NCBI GenBank assembly: GCA_031276175.1
Contig: JAISNP010000117.1
Coordinates: 1-60,416 of the forward strand
Length of the DNA: 60,416 nt
Direction: 5' to 3'
Source: Tannerella sp.
Lineage (GTDB): Bacteria; Bacteroidota; Bacteroidia; Bacteroidales; Tannerellaceae
In this document: positions 47,378-57,082 of the stretch, in pieces
Layout: each line of letters starts with the position of its first letter
Position numbering within the stretch: the first letter of the stretch is position 1
Notes under the pieces: model-generated
Databases searched by the model: none
Told to the model about the DNA's origin: nothing
The model's input: only the letters and a program-made list of their open reading frames with translations
Position numbers and translations under genes: made by a program

Positions 47378-47770
47378 TTAGAAACTGTTTTGAATTAGCA
47401 TAAATGTTTATCGGCAGGTAGTATTTCTTCTTTTTATTGTCGACGATAACTCATTTATTGTCGACAATAATTCGGTTATTGTCGACGGTAACTCATTTAT
47501 TGTCGACAGTAACTCGGTTATTGTCGACGATAACTCATTTATTGTCGACAATAATTCGGTTATTGTCGACGATAACTCATTTATTGTCGACAGTAATTCG
47601 ATTATTGTCGACGATAACTCATTTATTGTCGACAGTAACTCGGTTATTGTCGACGATAACTCATTTATTGTCGACGGTAATTCGGTTATTGTCGACGATA
47701 ACTCATTTATTGCCGACGGTAACTCGGTTATTGTCGGCAATATTTATGTTAATTCAAAACAGTTTCTTAA
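47378..47770. repeat. Tandem array of fifteen 21-bp units bracketed by an inverted repeat
   Basis: Units run from 47436 to 47750 in constant register. Each starts ATTGTCGAC (one has ATTGCCGAC, the last ATTGTCGGC), and endings alternate between ACTCATTT and TTCGGTT/CTCGGTT, giving a 42-bp dimer. On either side is an inverted copy of TTAGAAACTGTTTTGAATT-type sequence: 47378-47404 and 47743-47770, 27-28 bp with one mismatch and one indel. The right copy overlaps the last codons and the TGA stop of the FemAB-like gene. The whole looks like a small mobile-element-like unit with a repeat core. Confidence 0.9.
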
Positions 47771-48719
47771 TATATTTCCGAAATTTGATTCCGGCTCTGT
47801 CCGTCAGGCTCAATTTTCCCTTGCTTATTGCGAAATAGGGTGTTTGAACTGCTCCGAACTCACGGAAGAAGCGTTCGACGCCGGGTAACATGGAGCCTTC
47901 GAAATCGAATGTCTCCGAGTGAGCGGCGGCGAACCGTATGGCTTCCCAGAGGACAAGGCTATGCGCGCAGGAACGTCGGAGCGCAGGATCACCGCCACCG
48001 GCAATGTAATAAGCCGCGCTTTGTTGATATACGACGAAAGCCGTTGCGTGCAGTCTCTCCTGTCTGTCGTATCCTCCCCATATTTCGCCTTGCCCGCGCC
48101 GGCGGCATACGTGGACAAGACGGCGCAGTACGTGCGGATCTTGCCCGTTTCTTTTATTTTGTCGTTCGAAAGTCTGCGCCTGAAGCCGGAGAAGGTCGTC
48201 CGCAGGAACGCCCTGCCTGACTGTAATGTGGGCACATTCACGTGCCGCGTGGATGTTCCGCCGCATGTTCCGGTTCATGCCGTTCCACAGCAGTTCGCTG
48301 TTTTTCAGATTTCCGAGCAGATAGGTATAACGTGTGGTCTGGCCGTATCCGTTCCAGTAGAAAGGCAGCCAGTCGGTGAAGGAGTGATTGAAATTTTGCA
48401 GGAAACTGCGCGCGTCCAGTTTCTCAATTAATTGTTTACACAGCGTTTGCCGCTGTTCCAGCATCGTACCGTATTTCGTGTCGTTGCCTGACGGGGGGGC
48501 AAACCATATACCCATTGTTTGCGTGTAGGGGGGCATGGTGACGACGCCGCGCAAGGGCATGTAGAGAGGCCATGCGGCTAAAATTCTACCGTTTTTTTCG
48601 ATAAGCAGCACATCCCAGTTTGTTTCGCCGCACGTTGCGTCCAACCACCAGTCCTGCGAGAAGATGGGGATGCTTTTTTCCGTTCGACAAAGCGTACGGT
48701 ATGTCTGTTTTGACGTCAC
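47754..48719 (-). CDS. FemAB/GNAT-like acyltransferase family protein
   Basis: A 321-residue protein whose C-terminal half follows the GNAT-fold pattern of FemAB-like or BioF2-like transferases: NRNMRRNIHAARECAHITVR, DLLRLQAQTFERQNKRNG, then LHATAFVVYQQSAAYYIAGGGDPALR and FDFEGSMLPGVERFFREFGA. Members transfer aminoacyl or acyl groups, for example to peptidoglycan precursors; the substrate here is unknown. Translation probably starts at GTG. It begins 18 bp after the recA stop and its last codons lie inside an inverted repeat flanking the 47.4-kb array. Confidence 0.72.
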   Translation of the reverse strand: MTSKQTYRTLCRTEKSIPIFSQDWWLDATCGETNWDVLLIEKNGRILAAWPLYMPLRGVVTMPPYTQTMGIWFAPPSGNDTKYGTMLEQRQTLCKQLIEKLDARSFLQNFNHSFTDWLPFYWNGYGQTTRYTYLLGNLKNSELLWNGMNRNMRRNIHAARECAHITVRQGVPADDLLRLQAQTFERQNKRNGQDPHVLRRLVHVCRRRGQGEIWGGYDRQERLHATAFVVYQQSAAYYIAGGGDPALRRSCAHSLVLWEAIRFAAAHSETFDFEGSMLPGVERFFREFGAVQTPYFAISKGKLSLTDRAGIKFRKYIKKLF

Positions 48720-48737
48720 TCCGTTGTGCCGGATGTT

Positions 48738-49781
48738 TCAGTTCGCGTTTTTCAATGCGTCTGAAATGCGCTTTTCCAATTCTTCCGCAAGTTCGGGGTT
48801 GTCGCTAATGCACTGTTTGGCAGCATCGCGTCCCTGTCCGAGCTTGGTGTCTTCGTAGCTGAACCATGAGCCGCTTTTTTTGATGATATTCAGATTGACG
48901 CCCAGGTCGACGATTTCGCCTGCATGAGAGATTCCTTCTCCGAACATCATGTCAAATTCCGCCTTGCGGAACGGCGGCGCCACCTTGTTTTTAACCACCT
49001 TCACGCGCACCTGATTGCCGGTGATTTCTTCGCCGTCTTTCAATTTGCCCGTACTGCGAATGTCCAGACGGACGGATGCGTAGAATTTCAGTGCATTGCC
49101 GCCGGTCGTCGTTTCCGGATTGCCGAACATGATGCCGATTTTGTCTCGCAGTTGATTGATGAATACGCAAGTTGTATTTGTTTTGCTGATGGCGGCCGTC
49201 AGTTTGCGCAATGCCTGCGACATCAGGCGCGCCTGCAAGCCCATCTTGCTGTCACCCATGTCGCCTTCTATTTCGGCCTTGGGCGTCAGGGCTGCGACGG
49301 AGTCGATGACAACGATGTCTACCGCCGACGAGCGGATGAGTTGTTCGGCTATTTCGAGCGCCTGTTCGCCGTTGTCGGGTTGCGAAATCCACAGATTTTC
49401 GACGTCCACGCCGAGTTTTTCCGCATAGAAACGGTCGAATGCGTGTTCGGCGTCGATAAATGCGGCGATACCGCCTGCTTTTTGCGCCTCGGCAATGGCG
49501 TGGATGGCCAGCGTCGTCTTGCCGGACGATTCCGGACCGTAGATTTCTACAATTCGCCCGCGCGGATAACCACCCACACCCAGTGCGGCATTGAGGGCGA
49601 TCGAGCCGGTCGGAATCACGTCTATATCTACAACGGTCTCGTCGCCCAACTTCATGATGGCGCCTTTTCCGTAACTTTTTTCGATTTTGTCCATTGTGGC
49701 GCGGAGCGCTTTCAGTTTGTCCGCATTTAGGGCAGGTTTTCCTGCTTCTTCCGTAACATTCTTGTTTTCTGTTTTTGACAT
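48738..49781 (-). CDS. recA: Recombinase RecA
   Basis: Central homologous-recombination ATPase. It is 347 residues long with Walker A GPESSGKT (82-89), Walker [10 protein letters not shown], loop L1 region [20 protein letters not shown], and L2 region [28 protein letters not shown]. The N-terminal ~20 residues are an acidic/charged extension. It is followed by the FemAB-like gene on the same strand and preceded at 2 bp by bcp, so the three are probably transcribed together. Confidence 0.98.
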   Translation of the reverse strand: MSKTENKNVTEEAGKPALNADKLKALRATMDKIEKSYGKGAIMKLGDETVVDIDVIPTGSIALNAALGVGGYPRGRIVEIYGPESSGKTTLAIHAIAEAQKAGGIAAFIDAEHAFDRFYAEKLGVDVENLWISQPDNGEQALEIAEQLIRSSAVDIVVIDSVAALTPKAEIEGDMGDSKMGLQARLMSQALRKLTAAISKTNTTCVFINQLRDKIGIMFGNPETTTGGNALKFYASVRLDIRSTGKLKDGEEITGNQVRVKVVKNKVAPPFRKAEFDMMFGEGISHAGEIVDLGVNLNIIKKSGSWFSYEDTKLGQGRDAAKQCISDNPELAEELEKRISDALKNAN

Positions 49782-49783
49782 AT

Positions 49784-50242
49784 TTATTTGTTTAATATTT
49801 GATCGGCATGGTTGGCGGGAACAATTTCTTTGGGACCGATGATTCGCTCTACAATCCCTTCTTCATTAATAATAAATGTGGTACGGAGCGTGCCCATATA
49901 CTTGCGTCCGTACATGGTTTTTTCTGCCCGTACGCCGAACTCTTCCAGCAGTTTTACGTTCGTATCGGCAATCAGGTTGAAGGGCAGCGAATGTTTCCTG
50001 ATGAACCCCTGATGCGAGCCGGGGCTGTCTTTGCTGACGCCGAGTACTTCGTAGCCTGCATCCTGCAATTCCGAATAGCTGTTGCGAAGGCTGCACGCTT
50101 CTGCCGTACAAGCGCTCGTGTTGTCTTTCGGGTAGAAATACAGTACAAGTTTCTTCCCTTTGAAATCGGCTGATTGTATTTTCCTGCCGTTTTGGTCGAA
50201 TCCCAGTATTTCGGGAATTCTGTCTCCTGTTTGAATAGGCAT
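49784..50242 (-). CDS. bcp: Thioredoxin-dependent thiol peroxidase (Bcp/PrxQ)
   Basis: A 152-residue peroxiredoxin that reduces hydroperoxides. The peroxidatic Cys45 and resolving Cys50 are in [13 protein letters not shown], the Cx4C spacing of the atypical 2-Cys PrxQ type. [11 protein letters not shown] precedes them, and [15 protein letters not shown] lies near the end. The start [12 protein letters not shown] was chosen over a 19-residue upstream extension that overlaps the neighbouring gene. It stops 2 bp before the recA start. Confidence 0.93.
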   Translation of the reverse strand: MPIQTGDRIPEILGFDQNGRKIQSADFKGKKLVLYFYPKDNTSACTAEACSLRNSYSELQDAGYEVLGVSKDSPGSHQGFIRKHSLPFNLIADTNVKLLEEFGVRAEKTMYGRKYMGTLRTTFIINEEGIVERIIGPKEIVPANHADQILNK

Positions 50243-50267
50243 AAATTTGTTATTAAAATGTGTGCAT

Positions 50268-51461
<1,194 letters not shown>

Positions 51462-51643
51462 ATCTTTCTTTCTGTTTATTAACTAATATTATATGCCGAC
51501 GGACAAATATACGAAATATAATTTGAGCGCGGCGGATTGAAGCAGGAGATTTTTACCGCCCTGGGCGAAAAGCGCATTGCGATACACGTTCGGCCTGCTG
51601 CGATGCCGCTCCCGACCGTCCGATCCTGCGTTTTCAAATTTCT

Positions 51644-52468
51644 TTATTCATTTCCGATTATTTGTACGCTGATAATGCGAATATCTTTTTTCGGACGGTC
51701 GTATGCGTCTCTCGGTTGGGCGGCGATGGCATCCAGTACTTCGAATCCTTCCGTCATTTCGCCGTATACCGTATACTCGCCGTCCAGATGCGGCGAGCCT
51801 CCTGCGGTAGTATATGCTTCTCGCTGTTGGGGAGTGAATATCAGATGTCCGGGCGTAACGCGTATCATCGAATCTATTTTTGCATTGATGGCGATAACAT
51901 GACGGTTATACGATTGTTTATCCGTGTGGAGGAGCGAATCCATCCGGGCTTTTACGGAATAGTAAAATTCTTCCATTGCTTTTTTCCGGATATTCCGGTT
52001 TGCCGCGAGTTCCAGCGTATCCAGTTGTCCGTGAGTATAGACTTTTCCCTGTACGATGAAGAATTGCGACATGTCGGACTTTTTCTTCGGATTGATGCCG
52101 GCATCCTGTCTTGGGGCTGCCAGCGCGCCTTTTTTGTGAATGTATTTGTCGTTAAATTCGGGCATGATTTCGGAAGCGGGGTCGCCGAACCCCGTACGTG
52201 CTCCGGGCGCCGCATTTTTGGAATCGGGGGCGCCGCCCTGAATCATAAAGCCGGGGATGACGCGCGTAAACAGCGTTCCGTTAAACAGTCCCTGTCCGGC
52301 GCGCCGGATGAACGTGCGCGCGTGGTTGGGCGTATCGTCGTAGAGTTTGATTTTGATCGTTCCTGCGGTTGTTTTGATTTCTACGACGGGTTCGGCCGAC
52401 AACGGCATGACCGACAGGTACAGACAGAATAAAATGCCGGGGGAAGAGGAAAGGTAGCGTTTCATCAC
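51644..52468 (-). CDS. Peptidyl-prolyl cis-trans isomerase, cyclophilin type, exported
   Basis: A 274-residue exported foldase: signal peptide (MKRYLSSSPGILFCLYLSVMPLSAEP) and a cyclophilin domain with TTAGTIKIKLYDDTPNHARTF, FNGTLFTRVIPGFMIQGGAP, MSQFFIVQG and YTVYGEMTEGFEVLDAIAAQ. An insertion of about 75 residues (residues ~140-215, rich in helices and charged) separates the QFFIVQG strand from the C-terminal strands; this is not in the smallest cyclophilins. It has its own promoter at 52504-52511. Confidence 0.9.
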   Translation of the reverse strand: MMKRYLSSSPGILFCLYLSVMPLSAEPVVEIKTTAGTIKIKLYDDTPNHARTFIRRAGQGLFNGTLFTRVIPGFMIQGGAPDSKNAAPGARTGFGDPASEIMPEFNDKYIHKKGALAAPRQDAGINPKKKSDMSQFFIVQGKVYTHGQLDTLELAANRNIRKKAMEEFYYSVKARMDSLLHTDKQSYNRHVIAINAKIDSMIRVTPGHLIFTPQQREAYTTAGGSPHLDGEYTVYGEMTEGFEVLDAIAAQPRDAYDRPKKDIRIISVQIIGNE

Positions 52469-52503
52469 TATAAATTATTGCTTATACTAATTTGTCGAGG
52501 TTG

Positions 52504-52511
52504 CAAAGATA
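52504..52511 (-). promoter_or_regulatory. -7 promoter box TATCTTTG for the cyclophilin gene
   Basis: Exact TAnnTTTG match on the minus strand, 36 bp before the ATG. It faces away from the plus-strand box at 52532-52539. Confidence 0.6.
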
Positions 52512-52531
52512 GAATGAATTGCAAAAAGGCC

Positions 52532-52539
52532 TACCTTTG
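52532..52539 (+). promoter_or_regulatory. -7 promoter box TACCTTTG for the transporter gene
   Basis: Exact TAnnTTTG match about 39 bp before the ATG at 52578. It forms a divergent pair with the cyclophilin promoter. Confidence 0.6.
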
Positions 52540-52577
52540 CAGCCGGATTTTATCAATAATTCTTATTATCATCTATT

Positions 52578-54254
52578 ATGGAATGGATTGAAAGTTTGCT
52601 GCGGGACGATAGCGTCGCCCGTTCGGTGATGTTGCTGTCGGCAGTGATTGCGCTGGGAATATTATCGGGAAAGATAAAGATCGGAGGTATTTCCCTGGGG
52701 ATTACTTTCGTGCTGTTTGTCGGGATATGTTTCGGTCATTTCGGATTCGGAATGCACGACGAGGTACTTCATTTTTTCAAGGAATTCGGGCTGATTCTCT
52801 TTGTGTATTCGATAGGGATGCAGGTAGGGCCGGGATTCTTTGCCTCGTTCAGGAAAGGGGGCGTCACGCTGAACATGCTTGCCACGGGCGTGGTATTCCT
52901 CGGCGTGCTTGTCACGCTGGCGCTGCATTTTGTCACGGGACTGTCGGTGCCGACGATGGTCGGTATCCTGTCGGGCGCCGTGACGAACACGCCCGGACTG
53001 GGCGCCGCACAGCAGGCATACTTCGACATTCACGGTACGGTAGACAATACCATCGCCACGGGATATGCCGTGGCCTATCCGCTGGGCGTGGTGGGGATTA
53101 TACTTGCCATCATCAGCCTCCGCTTCATTTTCGGCATTGATTTGAACAGGGAAGCGAAAAGGCTGGAGGCAGAAAACGATACACACGCCGGCGAAGCGCG
53201 TCCCATCTCGCTTCTGGTCAGGAATCCCGCCATATTCGGAAAGTCGATCGGAGAGCTGGCCGCACTGATGGCGCCGCGCGATTTCGTCCTTTCGCGCATC
53301 TGGTACAACCACAGCCAGAACATCGAACTGGTTTCGGCCGATACGGTTTTGCACGAGAATGACAGGATATTCGTCATCACGACCGAAAACGATGTGGAGT
53401 TCGTAAAAACTTTCGTCGGCGAGGAGTTGCCGATGGAACGCAAACAGTGGATTCGTCCCGAAAGCCAGTTTATCAGCCGCCGGATTCTGGTAACAAAATC
53501 AAACCTGAACGGCAAGCAACTTGGCGAACTGAAACTGCGCAAGCTGTACGGCATCAACATCACGCGCATCAACCGTTCGGGCGTCGATCTGGTGGCGTCG
53601 CCTCATCTGACGCTGCAGGTCGGCGACCGCGTCAACGTGGTAGGGACGGAATCGGCCATCGCCAATGTCGAAAAAGTGCTGGGCAACTCCATGAGACGGC
53701 TGAACGAGCCTAACCTGATACCCATCTTTCTGGGCATCGCGCTGGGAATCTTTGTCGGAAGCATCCCGTTTACCGTGCCGGGCATCCCGCAACCCGTGAA
53801 ACTCGGACTGGCCGGCGGGCCGCTGATTATCGCGATACTGGTAAGCCGTTTCGGATACAAATACAAGTTAGTCACCTACACGACGATGAGCGCCAACCTG
53901 ATGCTTCGCGAAACAGGCATTACCATCTTCCTTGCATGTGTCGGCGTGGGAGCGGGCGACGGCTTTGTCGATACCATCGTGCACGGGGGCGGACTGGCGT
54001 GGATTGGGTACGGTTTTGTGATTACGACCGTTCCGCTGTGGATTATCGGGATTATCGCGCGCAGGTTCTACAAGTTAAATTATTTCACACTGATGGGATT
54101 GCTTGCCGGAAGTATGACCGACCCGCCCGCGCTGGCGTATTCGAACTCGACGGCCGGCAACGACGCGCCCGCCGTAGGCTATGCCACGGTTTATCCGCTG
54201 ACGATGTTTCTGCGCGTACTGACCGCCCAGCTGATGATATTGCTGTTTGCCTGA
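52578..54254 (+). CDS. Putative transporter of the AspT/YidE family
   Basis: A 558-residue inner-membrane protein built as two similar membrane halves (about residues 10-190 and 380-558) flanking a soluble region with two RCK_C/TrkA_C-like domains (about 205-375). FALSIGMQ-type motifs appear as [24 protein letters not shown] and [37 protein letters not shown] and [14 protein letters not shown] are the paired signature loops. Members exchange amino acids or act as undefined transporters. A weak hairpin follows the stop. Confidence 0.88.
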   Translation: MEWIESLLRDDSVARSVMLLSAVIALGILSGKIKIGGISLGITFVLFVGICFGHFGFGMHDEVLHFFKEFGLILFVYSIGMQVGPGFFASFRKGGVTLNMLATGVVFLGVLVTLALHFVTGLSVPTMVGILSGAVTNTPGLGAAQQAYFDIHGTVDNTIATGYAVAYPLGVVGIILAIISLRFIFGIDLNREAKRLEAENDTHAGEARPISLLVRNPAIFGKSIGELAALMAPRDFVLSRIWYNHSQNIELVSADTVLHENDRIFVITTENDVEFVKTFVGEELPMERKQWIRPESQFISRRILVTKSNLNGKQLGELKLRKLYGINITRINRSGVDLVASPHLTLQVGDRVNVVGTESAIANVEKVLGNSMRRLNEPNLIPIFLGIALGIFVGSIPFTVPGIPQPVKLGLAGGPLIIAILVSRFGYKYKLVTYTTMSANLMLRETGITIFLACVGVGAGDGFVDTIVHGGGLAWIGYGFVITTVPLWIIGIIARRFYKLNYFTLMGLLAGSMTDPPALAYSNSTAGNDAPAVGYATVYPLTMFLRVLTAQLMILLFA

Positions 54255-54255
54255 C

Positions 54256-54282
54256 CACTCCGCAGTGCGCTTTTGCGGGGTG
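54256..54282 (+). terminator. Hairpin after the transporter gene
   Basis: CACTCCGCA with TGCGGGGTG, one G-T pair in a 9-bp stem. No T-run follows, so it is only a possible terminator or RNA-stabilising structure. Confidence 0.35.
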
Positions 54283-54612
54283 ACCGAAAGGAAAACGCCG
54301 GCATACGGGATTGCGGATTATTACATCCCGTTCGAATCCCGCTCCCCACTCATCTCTCATCACTCATCACTCACAACTCACAAGTTTTCCGAAGCGAAAA
54401 AAACGGAAACCTGCTGCTGCCGCACGGCAATTCCATGGACGGAACCATTTTCCCGTTTTCCTCCCCGGTTCCGACCGGATAATATTCCGGGGAAAAAGAG
54501 AGCCATGCCGAAACAAACGCCGTCTGCCGCCGCACTTCATCCGCATCCGGGCTGCGACAATCCGAAATGCACGCTTTTTCTCTCCGCCGCGCGATTAAAA
54601 CAAAAAAGCAAG
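54283..54612. other. Non-coding spacer with low-complexity CTCAT repeats
   Basis: No gene was recognised. It contains a run of TCATCACTCATCACTCACA-like words near 54345-54380, and related ACTCATTGCTCAC words occur near 55935. Confidence 0.5.
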
Positions 54613-54620
54613 TATCTTTG
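54613..54620 (+). promoter_or_regulatory. -7 promoter box TATCTTTG
   Basis: Exact TAnnTTTG match 29 bp before the ATG at 54649 of the PQQ-like beta-propeller gene. Confidence 0.6.
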
Positions 54621-54648
54621 TTTCGAAAATTAATAAATGTTTTATGGT

Positions 54649-55926
54649 ATGAAATCAAAAAGATTATTCAAAATTATCGGCGCATGTACGGTGTGTACAT
54701 GCCTGTGTGCGCCGCTGTCGAACGCACAACATTTTCACGGATGGCGAGGCGCCGGTCGCGACGGAATCTATCACGAAACCGGATTGCTGAAAACATGGGC
54801 CGAAAACGGCCCTCAACTGCTGTGGGAAACGCTCGACGCAGGCAAGGGATACTCAAGCCCCGTCGTTGCGGGCGACAGGCTTTACATCACGGGACTGAAC
54901 GACGACAACGACAGAGAAGTCTTTTCCGCCTACACGCTCGACGGGAAACAACTCTACCGCACCACCTGCGGCTCGCCATGGAACGACTCCTACATCGAAA
55001 GCCGCACTACGCCCACCATTGTCGGCGACAGGGCATACGTAGTGAGCGGAATGGGCGAAGTGGCGTGCATCGCCGTTGCCGACGGTAAAATCATCTGGAC
55101 GGTGAACGGCGAAAAAGAATTTGCACGCAAACAAGGTAACTGGGGCACTTCCGAATCGCCGCTGGTGTATGACAACAAGGTTTTCTACACGCCGGGAGGC
55201 GACAAAACGGCTATGGTTGCCCTCGATGCCGCTACGGGAAAGACCGTCTGGGAATCAAAACCGTTCAACGAATTCAGCGCCTACGTGTCGCCCCTGCTGA
55301 TTAATCACAAGGGAAAACGGCAAATCGTCGGCATGACGTCCGGACACGTCTTCGGCGTGAATCCCGACAACGGAAATATCGAATGGGCTTTCGACGACTT
55401 CGGCGGAGACAGAACGCCCGAAAACGGCGGTAAAATATCCACCAATACTCCCCTGTTTAAAGACGGACGGATATTTGTCTGCAACGGATACAACGACGCC
55501 TCCTTCATGCTGGAACTGAACGACGACGCTACCTCGGTCAAACTGCTCTGGCGCAACAGCGAATTAGATACGCACATCGGCGGCTTTGTACTGGTGAACG
55601 GCATCATCTACGGCTCCAACTGGATTAATAACGGCAACGGCAACTGGGTGGCCGTCGACTGGAATACCGGCGAAACCCGGTACGAAAATACCTGGACAGG
55701 CGGCAAAAGCAAAGGCTCCATAATCGCTGCGGACAATATGCTCTACTGCTACGACGAACGGCGCGGAACGGTCGGACTGGTGAATCCCGACCCGGAGAAA
55801 TTCGACGTCGTCAGCGAATTTCGCATCACCAAAGGCGAGGGACCGCACTGGGCGCATCCGGTCATCCATAACGGCACGCTGTACGTCCGTCACGGCTCGG
55901 CGCTGATGGCCTACAAAATCAAATAA
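54649..55926 (+). CDS. Secreted PQQ-like beta-propeller protein
   Basis: A 425-residue exported protein (signal peptide from MKSKRLFKIIGAC, cleavage likely near SNAQ). It has repeated ~40-residue modules with WxTLDAGKGYSSPVV, AYVVSGMGEVACIAVADGKIIW and MVALDAATGKTVWESKPF, the PQQ-like propeller pattern that also includes BamB-like proteins. The N-terminal HFHGWRGAGRDGIYHETGLLKTW is typical of Bacteroidota/Planctomycetes secreted members. No quinone site can be assigned. An ATG four codons upstream is possible. It converges with a second PQQ-like gene 19 bp away. Confidence 0.85.
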   Translation: MKSKRLFKIIGACTVCTCLCAPLSNAQHFHGWRGAGRDGIYHETGLLKTWAENGPQLLWETLDAGKGYSSPVVAGDRLYITGLNDDNDREVFSAYTLDGKQLYRTTCGSPWNDSYIESRTTPTIVGDRAYVVSGMGEVACIAVADGKIIWTVNGEKEFARKQGNWGTSESPLVYDNKVFYTPGGDKTAMVALDAATGKTVWESKPFNEFSAYVSPLLINHKGKRQIVGMTSGHVFGVNPDNGNIEWAFDDFGGDRTPENGGKISTNTPLFKDGRIFVCNGYNDASFMLELNDDATSVKLLWRNSELDTHIGGFVLVNGIIYGSNWINNGNGNWVAVDWNTGETRYENTWTGGKSKGSIIAADNMLYCYDERRGTVGLVNPDPEKFDVVSEFRITKGEGPHWAHPVIHNGTLYVRHGSALMAYKIK

Positions 55927-55945
55927 AAAAGGAATCACTCATTGC

Positions 55946-57082
55946 TCACTTTTCCCCAAAGCAAAACAGCGTGCCCTTTGTCGTCAGGATATAAAAACGT
56001 CCCTCGACGACGGCAGGGCAGGCCGTGATTTGCTCGCCGGTATCGTATTCCCACAGCAGAGTCCCCCCGTCGGCGTCGAGCAGGGAAACGATGCCGTTTT
56101 TGGCGCAGGAGATGACCTTGTCGCGACACACCACCGGCGAGCTTTCGCCCGAAGCGCCTTTCTGAAGATATTTCCAGCGCACCTCGCCCGTCTCGCGGTC
56201 GATCGCATACAGATGGCGGTCGCCGGAGAGGATGAAAAGCGTGGCGCCCGAAAGCGCAGGCACCGACACGAACGATTCGCCCTCGGCGGAAGCCTGCACG
56301 ATTTTGTGCGAACGGGCGATTTTCCCCTCCCTGAGCATGAGTGCATACACGTTTCCCGCATGGTCGGCGACGTAAGCGAAATCCCCGTCAATGGCGGGCG
56401 AGGCGGGCACATAGGTATCTAATTGGAGCGAATCGGACGGCGCGCCGGTCGTGCCGTCGATAATGCGCAACCATGCGTCACATCCGCCTGAAACAAAATA
56501 ACGCTGCCACAGGGCTACGGCGCCGTTGATGTAGTACCCCGACGGGAAGCGGCTGATCTCCACGCCGCGCACCCTGTCCACGCAATAAAGGTAATTGTCG
56601 TAGCTTCCGAACACCACGGCCTGCCTGCCCTCGAAAACCCCGATATTCGGCGAGGCCGAAACCTGCCCCATCGTTTCAAAATTCCAGAGCGTATCTCTGC
56701 CGGACAGCGAGAGCGCGCTCATGAAGCCGTCGATACGCCCGATGTAAAGCACGGAATCGCGTATCATCGGCGTGGCCTCGACGGCGGTTCGGAAGTCGTA
56801 ATCAAAACAGGCACGACCGTCTTTGTCTATGCCGTAAATATGTCCGCGCTTGCTGCACCAGTAAGCCGTGTGGTGATACACCACCGGAGAAGACGCCGTC
56901 CGCTCGTCGCTCCTGTACGTCCAGAGCAGCGAGGGCTTGTCGGGCAGGCGGACACGGGCACAGCCGCTCAGTTGCGCGTCGCCGCGAAACAGCGGCCACG
57001 ATGATGCGTCGCCGGCCGGCCGGGAGCAGGCCGCCGCAAGCGCCAGAAGACTTATATACGGTAAAGCGCGGAAACAGGACAT
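55946..57082 (-). CDS. PQQ-like beta-propeller lipoprotein
   Basis: A 378-residue lipoprotein; the start MSCFRALPYISLLALAAAC gives a lipobox cysteine near residue 19, while longer frames run into the preceding gene. Repeats such as SLLWTYRSDERTASSPVVYHHTAYW, LYIGRIDGFMSALSLSGRDTLW, YAIDRETGEVRWKYLQKGASGESSPVV and SLLDADGGTLLWEYDTGEQITACPAVV define the propeller. It overlaps the end of the 2Fe-2S protein gene by 31 bp, so it is translated from the same message and may sit at the membrane side of the same redox system. Confidence 0.83.
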   Translation of the reverse strand: MSCFRALPYISLLALAAACSRPAGDASSWPLFRGDAQLSGCARVRLPDKPSLLWTYRSDERTASSPVVYHHTAYWCSKRGHIYGIDKDGRACFDYDFRTAVEATPMIRDSVLYIGRIDGFMSALSLSGRDTLWNFETMGQVSASPNIGVFEGRQAVVFGSYDNYLYCVDRVRGVEISRFPSGYYINGAVALWQRYFVSGGCDAWLRIIDGTTGAPSDSLQLDTYVPASPAIDGDFAYVADHAGNVYALMLREGKIARSHKIVQASAEGESFVSVPALSGATLFILSGDRHLYAIDRETGEVRWKYLQKGASGESSPVVCRDKVISCAKNGIVSLLDADGGTLLWEYDTGEQITACPAVVEGRFYILTTKGTLFCFGEK

